The notes under the pieces: generated by a model
Seen by the model: the letters and a program-made list of their open reading frames with translations, nothing else
What the model was told of the DNA's origin: nothing
Database searches by the model: none
In this document: positions 7,453 to 15,406 of the stretch, in pieces
Position numbering within the stretch: position 1 is the first letter of the stretch
How the letters are laid out: each line of letters starts with the position of its first letter
Translations under genes and position numbers: made by a program
NCBI GenBank assembly: GCA_964246985.1
Contig: CAXTSE010000022.1
Coordinates: forward strand, 1-51,761
DNA from: CAXTSE01 sp964246985
Lineage (GTDB): Bacteria; Actinomycetota; Actinomycetes; Actinomycetales; Microbacteriaceae
Direction: 5' to 3'
DNA length: 51,761 nucleotides

Positions 7453-8666
7453 TGGCCCGGCGCCGTTCCGCTCGGCGGGGTGAAGCCGTCGGGCGGGGTG
7501 CCGCCTCCGGGGAACGTGCCGTCGGTCGGGAACGTGCCGTCGCCTCCGGGGAAGCCGCCCGTGCCCTGGTTGCCGCTGCCTGGCGTGAAGCTGGCGACGA
7601 GCACCTCGTCGCCCACGGCCAGACCGTCGGTGATCTCGGTCAGGTTGTCGGAGGTCTCGCCCACGGTGACCGCGGTCTCGGTCTTGGTGCCGTCGGCCGC
7701 GATGAGCGTGACCGTGCTGGTGCCGTCGGATGCGGTGGTGACGGCCGCGCTGGGGACGGTCAGCACCTCGGTGCGCCGCTCGTAGACGATCCGCGCCGTG
7801 GTCGAGACCCCGTCGAAGAGTCCGTCGGCGGTGCCGGTGACCGCGATCGTCACCGGGTAGGCGGCGGTGCCCGAGCTCGTGTCGGGCACGAGCCCGATGG
7901 ATGCGACGGTGCCGAAGAACTCGGTTCCGTCGTCGGTCGACAGCTCGACCTGGTCGTCCTTCGCGACAAGCAGCACGTCGGCCTCGCCGAGGGTGACGTC
8001 GACCTCCCACGCGTCGGTGCCGGTGATGTGGAACGCCGCGGAACCGTCGGTCGAGCCTGTCGAGACCGCCCCCGAGCCGGTCGTCCCACCGGTGGAACCC
8101 GAGCTCGACCCCACGCTGTCGCCGACCGCGACCCCCACGCTGGTGACCGTGCCCGACACCGGGGCGACCAGGGTCGCATCCGCCATCGCCGCCTGCGCGG
8201 TGTCGACGGCCGTCTGGGCGACCGCGACCGATGCAGAGGCCGCCGCGCGTGCCGTGGACGTCGAGGCGCCGTCGAGCTGAGCTTCCGCCTCGGCCAGCGT
8301 GGCCTTCGCGCTCAGCAGCGTCGCGTTCAGCTGCAGCGTGTCGATGGTGGCGAGCTGCTGGCCGGCGCTGACGACCGTGCCTTCGGCGACTTCCACCGTC
8401 AGCACCGTGCCCGCTGCGGCGAACGAGACGTCCTCGTCGACCAGCGGGGTGAGGGTGCCGGTGGCCGACACGCTCTGCTCCATGGTCTCGAGGCTCGCCG
8501 TCGCGGTGGTCTCGATGGTCTGGGCCTCGGCGGTCGTGCTCGGCAGGACCACCCCGAACACGATGCCCACGGCCGCGCCGACGACCACGACGGCGGAGCC
8601 GATGATGATCCAGGTGCGACGGCGCAGTCTCGGCAGGCGGATCCTGGTTGCGGTGGTCTTCTTCAC
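7449..8666 (-). CDS. HlyD/MacA-like periplasmic adaptor
   Basis: This 405-residue membrane-fusion protein is the first gene of the export operon. It has a TM anchor at about 17-43 (WIIIGSAVVVVGAAVGIV), a first lipoyl half (VSFAAAGTVLTVEVAEGTVV), a short Ala-rich hairpin, a second lipoyl half (DATLVAPVSGTVTSVGVAVG), barrel and membrane-proximal domains, and a Gly/Pro tail (PDGFTPPSG) like that of the adaptor at 2905-4632. A Ser/Gly/Thr segment (GAVSTGSTDGS) next to the second lipoyl half is a translated dispersed palindrome (8044-8067). The gene starts 23 bases after the importer operon ends, so it could be read through or have its own promoter. Two adaptors in one operon suggests a mixed or alternating complex (inference). 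Confidence 0.88.
   Translation of the reverse strand: MKKTTATRIRLPRLRRRTWIIIGSAVVVVGAAVGIVFGVVLPSTTAEAQTIETTATASLETMEQSVSATGTLTPLVDEDVSFAAAGTVLTVEVAEGTVVSAGQQLATIDTLQLNATLLSAKATLAEAEAQLDGASTSTARAAASASVAVAQTAVDTAQAAMADATLVAPVSGTVTSVGVAVGDSVGSSSGSTGGTTGSGAVSTGSTDGSAAFHITGTDAWEVDVTLGEADVLLVAKDDQVELSTDDGTEFFGTVASIGLVPDTSSGTAAYPVTIAVTGTADGLFDGVSTTARIVYERRTEVLTVPSAAVTTASDGTSTVTLIAADGTKTETAVTVGETSDNLTEITDGLAVGDEVLVASFTPGSGNQGTGGFPGGDGTFPTDGTFPGGGTPPDGFTPPSGTAPGQ
8044..8067 (-). repeat. Dispersed palindromic element in the first adaptor gene
   Basis: On the plus strand it ends GGTCGAGCCTGTCGAGACC, the reverse complement of the consensus core. On the coding minus strand it reads VSTGSTDG in frame, beside a Gly/Ser linker. 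Confidence 0.85.
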
Positions 8667-8689
8667 GCCCCCGAAGCTAGGGACGGGCG

Positions 8690-9751
8690 CTATGCGCCGG
8701 GCAAAGGCACTCTATGGAGAGGCTGTGAACGACGATCTCGCGAGCCGGTACCCGACCGGGAAGAGCTCCACCCGCCCCCGCCGCGAGACCAGCCCCAGAT
8801 GCCGCGCCTCGCGAACAGTACGAACAGCACCCCGATCACGCCGAGCCCGATCAGGTAGAGCGAGCCGTAGTCGGCGAGCGCCTGTCTCAGCAGCCAGAAG
8901 ACGAGGGCGCCGATGATCGGTCCCTCGATCGTGCCGACACCCCCGATCACCACCATGAAGATCATGAAGGCCGACCACTGCACCGAGAACACCCCGTCCG
9001 GCTGCACGCGCAGGGTAGAGATCGCGATGAGCGCTCCCGCGACGCCGGCTCCGGCGCCGCCGATCACGAACACCAGGCGCTTGGCCGCCTGTACGTTCAC
9101 GCCGGAGCTCGCGGCCGCCACCGGGTCGTCGCGCACGGCGGTGAGCGCCAGGCCGAACCGCGATCTGGCCAGGAGGATGCAGACCAGGACGATGATCACG
9201 GCGAGCGCCAGCGCCGTCCAGTAGGTGACGGCGATGCGGAGGTCGCGCGGGAATCCCGACATCGCGGCGAGAGAGATGCCCGCTCCCCCGCCGATCTGGG
9301 GCACCTGGATCGCGAAGAGCCGCAGCACCTCGGCGATGACCCAGGTGCCGACGGCGAAGTATCCGCCGACCAGTCGGAACGCGAGGAAGGACACGGGTAT
9401 CGCGACGAGCGCGCAGATGATCGCGACGATCGGGATCGCGGCGAACACGTTGATCCCGAACCTGTCGGCCAGGGTCACGATCCCGTAGGCGCCGACGCCG
9501 ATGTAGGCCTGCTGCCCGACCGACACCATGCCGCCGAACCCGGCGAGCAGGTTCCAGGTGGACGCGAGGATCAGCAGGATGAAGAGGTCGACCATCGCGT
9601 AGATCGTCGACAGGCCGATCAGGTACGGCAGCGCCGCGAGCACGACGACGACCACCAGCGAGCCCGAGGTGCCGACGATCGAGCTGCGGGTCCAGCGCTG
9701 CACGCGCACCGGGACGGAGGCGCGAGGCGGAGCCACGACGGGGGTGGTCAT
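8690..9751 (-). CDS. livM: Branched-chain-type ABC importer permease LivM, C-terminus apparently frameshifted
   Basis: This 353-residue inner-membrane permease has about ten TMs, with LivM motifs WNLLAGFGGMVSVGQQAYIG near residue 70 and ALTAVRDDPVAAASSGVN in the cytoplasmic coupling loop. The ATG at 9749-9751 overlaps livH as ATGA. Its last 26 residues (from GWSRGGGGWSSSRSG) are unlike the family. The neighbouring frame reads LVSRRGRVELFPVGYRLA and stops at 8712, as LivM proteins usually end. Restoring one base near 8791-8795, beside a CCCC run, would join the two. So either the reading contains an indel error or the tail was truly changed. The core of the channel is unaffected. It probably imports an aromatic acid or phenol (see neighbours). 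Confidence 0.88.
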   Translation of the reverse strand: MTTPVVAPPRASVPVRVQRWTRSSIVGTSGSLVVVVVLAALPYLIGLSTIYAMVDLFILLILASTWNLLAGFGGMVSVGQQAYIGVGAYGIVTLADRFGINVFAAIPIVAIICALVAIPVSFLAFRLVGGYFAVGTWVIAEVLRLFAIQVPQIGGGAGISLAAMSGFPRDLRIAVTYWTALALAVIIVLVCILLARSRFGLALTAVRDDPVAAASSGVNVQAAKRLVFVIGGAGAGVAGALIAISTLRVQPDGVFSVQWSAFMIFMVVIGGVGTIEGPIIGALVFWLLRQALADYGSLYLIGLGVIGVLFVLFARRGIWGWSRGGGGWSSSRSGTGSRDRRSQPLHRVPLPGA

Positions 9752-10614
9752 GAGCGGGTTCTCCGTCCGGTGAGGCCGTTGGGGAGGAAAGCCAGGAACG
9801 CGAGGAACACGAGGTGCCCGATGAGGATCTGCTGGGCGGGCGCGATGGCCGCGCCCACCGTCTGCGCGACGCCGAGGATGACGGCTCCGGCGAACGTGCC
9901 CCAGAGGCTGCCGAGACCCCCGATGATGACGGCCTCGAACGCGAAGATCAGCAGCAGCGACCCCGAGCTCGGACTGAACGAGGTCTGGATGCCGGACACG
10001 ACCCCCGCGACCGCGACGAGACCGAAGGCGATCGCCGCCGCGATCCCGTAGATCAGTCGCGGGTCGGCTCCGCTGAGCGCGACCGTGTCGGGGTCGTCGC
10101 TGACCGCGCGGACCAGACGGCCGTACTGCGTGCGTGACGTCAGCCACGACAGGCCGGCCAGGACGAGCACGGCGAACAGGAACACCAGCAGTGGGAAGAC
10201 GCCGATCCGGATGTCGCCCGGCAGCGCGATCGACGCCGTGTCGAGGGCGCCGAGGCTGAGTCGCTGCTGATCGGCCGACATCGTCAGCAGCAGGGTGTTC
10301 TCGATGATGATCGCCAGCCCGAAGGTGACGAGCAGCGACGGCAGCGGCGAGGTGCCGAGGGTGCGCTGAAGCACGAATCTCTGCAGCACGAACCCGAGCC
10401 CGGCGATCAGCGGGACGATGAGCACCAGTGCCGCCAGAGGGGGCAGCCCGGCGCGGACGAGCACGAGGGCGCCGTACGCCGCGACCACGCCGAACGCGCC
10501 GTGTGCGAGGTTGACGAGTCGCATGACCCCGAAGAGCAGCGACAGCCCGGCGGCGAAGAGCGCGTAGAGCCCGCCCAGCAGGATGCCCTGCACGACAGCG
10601 TCGACGATGTTCAC
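9748..10614 (-). CDS. livH: Branched-chain-type ABC importer permease LivH
   Basis: This 288-residue permease has about eight TMs. Family motifs include GLYALFAAGLSLLFGVMRLV with NLAHGAFG at the N-terminus, the coupling segment GRLVRAVSDDPDTVALSGAD, and AFEAVIIGGLGSLWGTFAGA near the C-terminus. The length is normal. It starts one base after livF ends and overlaps livM by ATGA. With LivM it forms the heterodimeric membrane channel of the importer, co-transcribed with the hydroxyquinol genes. Confidence 0.92.
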   Translation of the reverse strand: MNIVDAVVQGILLGGLYALFAAGLSLLFGVMRLVNLAHGAFGVVAAYGALVLVRAGLPPLAALVLIVPLIAGLGFVLQRFVLQRTLGTSPLPSLLVTFGLAIIIENTLLLTMSADQQRLSLGALDTASIALPGDIRIGVFPLLVFLFAVLVLAGLSWLTSRTQYGRLVRAVSDDPDTVALSGADPRLIYGIAAAIAFGLVAVAGVVSGIQTSFSPSSGSLLLIFAFEAVIIGGLGSLWGTFAGAVILGVAQTVGAAIAPAQQILIGHLVFLAFLAFLPNGLTGRRTRS

Positions 10615-10615
10615 C

Positions 10616-11308
10616 TCACACCTCCGTGCCGAAGTAGGCGCGCGAGATGTCGGCGACGTCGAGGTCGGTGCCGGCGAGCGCGGTGCGTCCCTGCAGGAGG
10701 CAGTGCACGTGCGGCGATGCCTTCATGGCCTGGGCGACGTCCTGCTCGACGAGCAGCACCGCGGTGCCCTGCTCGCGGATCAGGGGCAGCCGGTCGTACA
10801 GCTGGCCGATGATCGCCGGGGCCAGCCCGAGGCTCACCTCGTCGAGCAGCAGCACCGACGGGTTGGCGACGAGGGCCCGCGCGATCGCGGTCGCCTGCTG
10901 CTCGCCGCCGGAGAGGTCGCCGGCGCGGCGGGCGCGGCGCTCGGCCACCAGCGGGAACAGCTCGTACACGCGGTCGATGGTCCACGCGCCCGCGCGCTTG
11001 GCGGACAGCCCGATCTGCAGATTCTCGTGCACCGAGAGAGAGGGGAAGAGGCGTCGCCCCTCGGGCACCATGACGATCCCGCGCCGCGCGCGCTCGTGGG
11101 ACGGGAGCGTCGTGATGTCGACGCCGTCGTAGCGGATCGCACCCGACGTCGCTCGCAGCTGCCCGGCGATCGTCTTGAGCAGCGTCGACTTCCCCGCGCC
11201 GTTGGCGCCGATGACCGCGAGGATGCCGCCCGCATCCAGCGTGAGCGAGATCTCGCGCACCGCGGTGAGCTGTCCGTATCCGGCCGACACCGCATCCGCC
11301 TCAAGCAT
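10616..11308 (-). CDS. livF: Branched-chain-type ABC importer ATPase LivF
   Basis: This 230-residue nucleotide-binding subunit has Walker A GANGAGKSTLL, the LivF-type segment GIVMVPEGRRLFPSLSVHENL, signature LSGGEQQATAIARAL, Walker B VLLLDEVSLGLAP and a switch histidine region. In the signature, T replaces the more usual M/L after QQ, a conservative change. The ATG at 11306-11308 overlaps the 3' end of livG by 8 bases. It pairs with LivG to power import. Confidence 0.93.
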   Translation of the reverse strand: MLEADAVSAGYGQLTAVREISLTLDAGGILAVIGANGAGKSTLLKTIAGQLRATSGAIRYDGVDITTLPSHERARRGIVMVPEGRRLFPSLSVHENLQIGLSAKRAGAWTIDRVYELFPLVAERRARRAGDLSGGEQQATAIARALVANPSVLLLDEVSLGLAPAIIGQLYDRLPLIREQGTAVLLVEQDVAQAMKASPHVHCLLQGRTALAGTDLDVADISRAYFGTEV

Positions 11309-12044
11309 CGGGCACCTCCGGTTCGATGCCGAGGTAGACGCTGCGCACCTCGGGCGATGCCAGCACGGATGCGGGGTCGCCCTCCGCGATGATCCGCCCG
11401 TAGGTGAGGCACAGCAGCCGGGTCGCGACCGCCGTCAGCGCGTGGACGACGTGCTCGATCCACACGACGGTCACCCCGGAGGCGGAGACCGAGCGCACGA
11501 GCCCGACGATCTCGGGCAGCTCCTGCTCGGTCAGGCCGCCGGCGATCTCGTCGAGCAGCAGCAGCCGCGGTCGGGCGGCCAGCGCGCGCGCGACCTCGAG
11601 CCGCTTGCGGTCGAGCAGACGGAGCGCGCCGGCCTCGGTGTTGGCGAAGCGCTCGAGGTTGGCCTGCTCGAGCGCCGACTGCGCGAGGTCGCGCGCGCCG
11701 GTCCGCCGCTCGCCTGCCGCGAAGCTCGCCGCGACGAGCAGGTTCTCGTACACCGTCATGCCGATGAACGGGCGCGGGATCTGGTAGCTCGTGGCGATCC
11801 CGTGACGCGAGCGCCAGCTCGCCGAGCGGCGTGTGACGTCCTCGCCGTCCAGCAGGATCGCGCCCGTGCTCGCCTTCACGGTGCCACCGAGCACCGACAG
11901 CAGGGTCGACTTGCCCGCCCCGTTGGGGCCGATGATGCCGAGCACCTCTCCGGCTCCGACGCGCATGTCGAAGCCGGAGAGGACCTCCAGGCGCCCGAAG
12001 GTGCGACCCACGGCGCGGGTCTCGACGATCGGGACCTGGCTCAC
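11301..12044 (-). CDS. livG: Branched-chain-type ABC importer ATPase LivG
   Basis: This 247-residue nucleotide-binding subunit has Walker A GPNGAGKSTLL, a Q-loop segment (IATSYQIPRPFIGMTVYENL), a degenerate signature ALRLLDRKRLEVARALA typical of some LivG proteins, Walker B LLLLDEIAGGLTEQE and the switch region VVWIEHVVHAL. The GTG at 12042-12044 lies two bases after the livK stop, and no better start is visible in frame. The Q-loop context SYQIPRPF differs from the common TFQ..R.F form, possibly a mark of aromatic-type importers (inference). Confidence 0.9.
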   Translation of the reverse strand: MSQVPIVETRAVGRTFGRLEVLSGFDMRVGAGEVLGIIGPNGAGKSTLLSVLGGTVKASTGAILLDGEDVTRRSASWRSRHGIATSYQIPRPFIGMTVYENLLVAASFAAGERRTGARDLAQSALEQANLERFANTEAGALRLLDRKRLEVARALAARPRLLLLDEIAGGLTEQELPEIVGLVRSVSASGVTVVWIEHVVHALTAVATRLLCLTYGRIIAEGDPASVLASPEVRSVYLGIEPEVPDA

Positions 12045-12046
12045 GG

Positions 12047-13366
12047 CTAGTTGGTCCAGTCGATCGGCTCGGGCTCGCCACCGGTGGGGATATCCGTGTG
12101 GTCGGAGTTCGAGACGATGACCAGCTCGAACGAGCCGTCGTCCTGCAGCCGCCACTGGCCGCCCACGAGCGGGGTCTTGGACACGTTCGGCACGGGGCCG
12201 CTCGTCCAGTCGACCGGACCGACGATCGTGTCGACCTTGAGGGTCGAGACCGCGTCGCGCACGTCGGCCGGGTCGGTCGAGTCGGCCTTCTCGAGCGCGG
12301 CGACCGCGACCTCGAACAGGGCCTCCGCGAAGCCCAGCGGCTGGGTCCACTGCTTGCCGGTGGCGTCGGTGAACGCGGCCGCGTAGTCCTCCGAGCTCTG
12401 GCCGGTCAGCGAGCTCGAGTACGGGTAGCTGGGAGCCCACCAGACCTCGGTCGACAGACCGTCGCCGATGTCGCCGAGCGCCTCGACCGACGACGGGAAG
12501 AGGATCGCCTTCGCCACCGTGGCCACCTGCGGCTGGTAGCCCTGCTGGACGGCCTGCTTCCAGAAGGTCGTGAAGTCCGGCGGGATCGGGATCGCCGTGA
12601 GGATGTCGTCGCCGTTCGCCTTGAACTGCGAGATCTGCGCCGAGAAGTCGGCCGTGCCGTTCGGGTAGGCGCCGGGGTTGTCCGGTGTCAGACCGAGGTC
12701 GGAGATGTACGGCGGGAAGCCGGTGGCCGTGTCGGCCCAGGCGTTGCCGTCCGCGTCGTTCGGAAGCAGAAGGGCGACCGAGTCGGCGTCCGGGGCGGCC
12801 TTGCTCCAGATGTCCGAGTAGACCGATTCGGCGTCCTCGAGACCCCAGAAGAAGTGGTACGTCCAGTCGAACCCGTCGTCGGGGGTCGCGCCGCGCCCGA
12901 AGTACCAGGCCTGCCAGGGGGCGACCGTCGAGATGCAGACCACCTGGTTGGCCTCGCACTGATCGGAGACCGGGTTGGTGGTGTCGGGGGTGGAGGAGAC
13001 GAGGATGAGGTCGACGTCGTCCTCGAGGATCAGCTCGGCGGCGACATCGCCGGCGCGCTTCGAGTCGGACTGGGTGTCCTTCGAGATGATCTCGACGTCG
13101 TGCTCGGTGCCGTCGGCCGTCGTGATGCCGTTCTCCTCGAAGTACGCGGCCATCTGCTCGAGCACGAAGCTGTCGGCCTCGCCGAAACCGGCGAGCGCGC
13201 CCGTCTGCGGGGTGACGTAGCCGATCTTGATCGTGTCTCCGCCGGCGCCGTCGTCGGTTCCCCCGCCGAGCGTGGCGTTGCATCCGGCGAGCGTGATGGC
13301 GGTCACGGCCGACATGGCGACGATCGCCAGCCTCCGTGCGGTCGGAGTGGTGCGGGACCGTGTCAC
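12047..13366 (-). CDS. livK: Branched-chain-type ABC importer substrate-binding lipoprotein
   Basis: This 439-residue binding protein is the first importer gene. The signal peptide has lipobox TLAGC (C29), followed by a Gly/Asp spacer and a periplasmic-binding type I fold starting IKIGYVTPQTGALAGFGEAD. The start chosen is GTG at 13364-13366, preceded by GAGGAG at 6-base spacing; an upstream in-frame ATG at 13384 has no such site. It is about 40-60 residues longer than E. coli LivK, as in many homologues linked to aromatic or amide uptake. It lies 64 bases after the dioxygenase gene on the same strand with no visible terminator, so it is probably in the same transcript. The ligand is therefore more likely the aromatic growth substrate than Leu/Ile/Val (inference). 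Confidence 0.88.
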   Translation of the reverse strand: MTRSRTTPTARRLAIVAMSAVTAITLAGCNATLGGGTDDGAGGDTIKIGYVTPQTGALAGFGEADSFVLEQMAAYFEENGITTADGTEHDVEIISKDTQSDSKRAGDVAAELILEDDVDLILVSSTPDTTNPVSDQCEANQVVCISTVAPWQAWYFGRGATPDDGFDWTYHFFWGLEDAESVYSDIWSKAAPDADSVALLLPNDADGNAWADTATGFPPYISDLGLTPDNPGAYPNGTADFSAQISQFKANGDDILTAIPIPPDFTTFWKQAVQQGYQPQVATVAKAILFPSSVEALGDIGDGLSTEVWWAPSYPYSSSLTGQSSEDYAAAFTDATGKQWTQPLGFAEALFEVAVAALEKADSTDPADVRDAVSTLKVDTIVGPVDWTSGPVPNVSKTPLVGGQWRLQDDGSFELVIVSNSDHTDIPTGGEPEPIDWTN

Positions 13367-13430
13367 TGTGTGCTCCTCAAACATCGTTGTTCTGGGTGGA
13401 GGTGGTGCGGTTGCGGGACGGGTGGGGAGG

Positions 13431-14330
13431 TCAGGCCGACTCGGGGGCGAGCACGATGTCGAACCGCGTGCGCGTCCAGGTGCGGTCGCCCAGCTCTCGC
13501 CCGTCGGGGGTGGGGTCGGATGCAGACAGCTGCTCGAAGTCGAGCACGAGGGACTCCTTGACCCCGAAGACCGAGTCGCTGGCGAGCAGCTCGTCGCCGC
13601 GCACGAAGATGTGGGTGACGAGCGTGCGGTAGCCGGGCGCCGACACCATGAAGTGCAGGTGGGATGCGCGCATCGGGGAGCGCCCGACGGCCGCGAGCAT
13701 GCCGCCGACCGGGCCGTCGTGCGGGATCGGGTAGGGCGTCGGAGTCAGTCCCCAGAACCGGTACTCGCCGTCGGTCTCGCTGAACAGATGCGCGCGTCCG
13801 GCGATCCTGCCGTCGGTGTACTGCAGGTCGTAGAAGCCGTCCTCGTCTGCCTCCCACACCTCGATGCGGGCGTCCGCGACGGGGGCGCCCTCGGTGTCGC
13901 GCACCGAGCCCTCGACCCAGCACGGCTCGCCGGGGCTCATGCCGGCGATGTCGCCGCCATTCGGGATGCGCGGGGCATCCGCGCTGAAGAAGGGCCCGAA
14001 CACGGTGGCCTCGGTGGCGTCGCGGTAGGCCTCGTTGTTGACGGCCACCGTCTGCATCGAGAGCCCGAGCACGTCGGAGAGCAGGATGAACTCCTGCCGG
14101 CGGTCGTCGGTGATGTGGCCGGCGGCGGTGAGGAACGCGATCCCCTGCGCCCACTCGGCCTCGGTCAGCCGCACCTCGCGCACGAACGCGTGCAGGTGCC
14201 GGGTCAGGGCCTGCATGATGTCCTTCAGCCGGGCGTCCGGAGCGCCGTCGAACGACGCCACGACGGTCTCGATGAGGTCCTGCTCGCGCTGCACCTGCTC
14301 AGCGGTGAGCTCGTGGTGGGCGACGGTCAT
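13431..14330 (-). CDS. Hydroxyquinol 1,2-dioxygenase (intradiol type)
   Basis: This 299-residue non-haem Fe(III) dioxygenase is predicted to cleave hydroxyquinol (1,2,4-trihydroxybenzene) to maleylacetate. Residues about 1-100 form the helical dimerisation domain (LKDIMQALTRHLHAFVREVR). The catalytic beta domain carries the expected ligands Y167 (GFYDLQY), Y200 (TPYPIPHDGPVG), and H224 and H226 (RASHLHFMVSAPGY). IPHDGPVG is characteristic of the hydroxyquinol/catechol 1,2-dioxygenase group. The length is standard. The ATG overlaps the maleylacetate reductase stop as ATGA. The neighbouring reductase makes hydroxyquinol, rather than catechol, the better substrate guess. Confidence 0.9.
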   Translation of the reverse strand: MTVAHHELTAEQVQREQDLIETVVASFDGAPDARLKDIMQALTRHLHAFVREVRLTEAEWAQGIAFLTAAGHITDDRRQEFILLSDVLGLSMQTVAVNNEAYRDATEATVFGPFFSADAPRIPNGGDIAGMSPGEPCWVEGSVRDTEGAPVADARIEVWEADEDGFYDLQYTDGRIAGRAHLFSETDGEYRFWGLTPTPYPIPHDGPVGGMLAAVGRSPMRASHLHFMVSAPGYRTLVTHIFVRGDELLASDSVFGVKESLVLDFEQLSASDPTPDGRELGDRTWTRTRFDIVLAPESA

Positions 14331-15406
14331 GACTGGCCTCCAGACTCGGATGCGGGGGTCCCCGCCCAGGCGGCGCGGAGCAGCGCCTCAAGCGACTCCT
14401 GCGTGACGGGCCGCGGGTTGGACGCGGGGATCGACTCGAGGCTGAGGCGCGCGGCCTCCGCGATGTCGGACTCCTCGAACCCGACGTCGCGGAGTGCCCG
14501 CGGCGCGTCGAGGTCGAGCCGCAGCTGCTCGAGACCCGCGAGACCGTCGTCCGTGCCGAACGCGTCGGCGAGCCGGACCGCCGCATCGGGCGCCGCCCCG
14601 ATGTTGTAGGCCGTGACGTACGGCAGCACCGTGGCATGCGTCTGCGCGTGCGGCAGGTCGAAGGTGCCGCCGAGCACGTGGCAGATCTTGTGGTGCATGC
14701 CGGACCCGGCAGAGGCGAACGCGACAGCGGCGAGGTAGGTGCCGTAGAGCGCCTGCTCGCGCGCCTCGAGCGAGGCGGGGTCGGCGTGGATCCCCCGCAG
14801 TCCGGCCGCGAGCGCGCGCACGCCCTCACCGGCCATCGCCGCATTGATCGGATCGGCGCGGGGCGCCCAGAGGGAGTCCACGCAGTGCGCGATGGCGTTC
14901 AGCCCCGACGCGACCGACATGTCGACGGGGAGCGACACGGTCAGCTGGGCGTCGTAGATGACGGTGGCCGGCAGCACGCGGTCGTCGACACCCGTCGTCT
15001 TGCGCGCGGCCTCTGTCAGCCCCCAGACGTTGGTGGCCTCCGATCCGGCGTAGGTCGTCGGCACGGCCACGATCGGGATGCCGGTCGTCATGGCGATGGC
15101 CTTCGCGAGCCCGGTCGTCGACCCGCCGCCGATCGACACCAGCAGGTCGACTCGTCCGTCGACAGCGGCCGTGCGGGCACGCTCGGCGACCGCGATGGGC
15201 ACATGCTGCACCACCTCGGTGAACCGCTCGGCGCCGTGCAGGTCGGCCGCGACCTCGTCGGCCAGACCGGCCTCGTACGGGGCGACCACGATCATCACGC
15301 GCTCGGCACCGCGTTCCTCGACCTCCGCCGTCAGCAGGGCTCGCGCCTGTCCGCTGCCGAAGCGCACCCGCTGGCCGAGCGTGCGGTGGTCGAAGGCGAG
15401 CGTCAT
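14327..15406 (-). CDS. Maleylacetate reductase
   Basis: This 359-residue enzyme of the iron-type alcohol dehydrogenase superfamily is predicted to reduce maleylacetate to 3-oxoadipate with NAD(P)H. It shows the nucleotide-binding GGGS (93-96, SIGGGSTTGLAKAIA), PTTYAGSEAT, the AHCVDSLWAP segment and HHKICHVLGGTFDLPHAQTH near residue 240, all typical of the maleylacetate reductase branch. The length matches the family. It overlaps the flavoprotein gene upstream and the dioxygenase gene downstream by 4 bases each, so translation is likely coupled. Its product feeds the CoA-transferase at 18483-19831. Confidence 0.92.
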   Translation of the reverse strand: MTLAFDHRTLGQRVRFGSGQARALLTAEVEERGAERVMIVVAPYEAGLADEVAADLHGAERFTEVVQHVPIAVAERARTAAVDGRVDLLVSIGGGSTTGLAKAIAMTTGIPIVAVPTTYAGSEATNVWGLTEAARKTTGVDDRVLPATVIYDAQLTVSLPVDMSVASGLNAIAHCVDSLWAPRADPINAAMAGEGVRALAAGLRGIHADPASLEAREQALYGTYLAAVAFASAGSGMHHKICHVLGGTFDLPHAQTHATVLPYVTAYNIGAAPDAAVRLADAFGTDDGLAGLEQLRLDLDAPRALRDVGFEESDIAEAARLSLESIPASNPRPVTQESLEALLRAAWAGTPASESGGQS

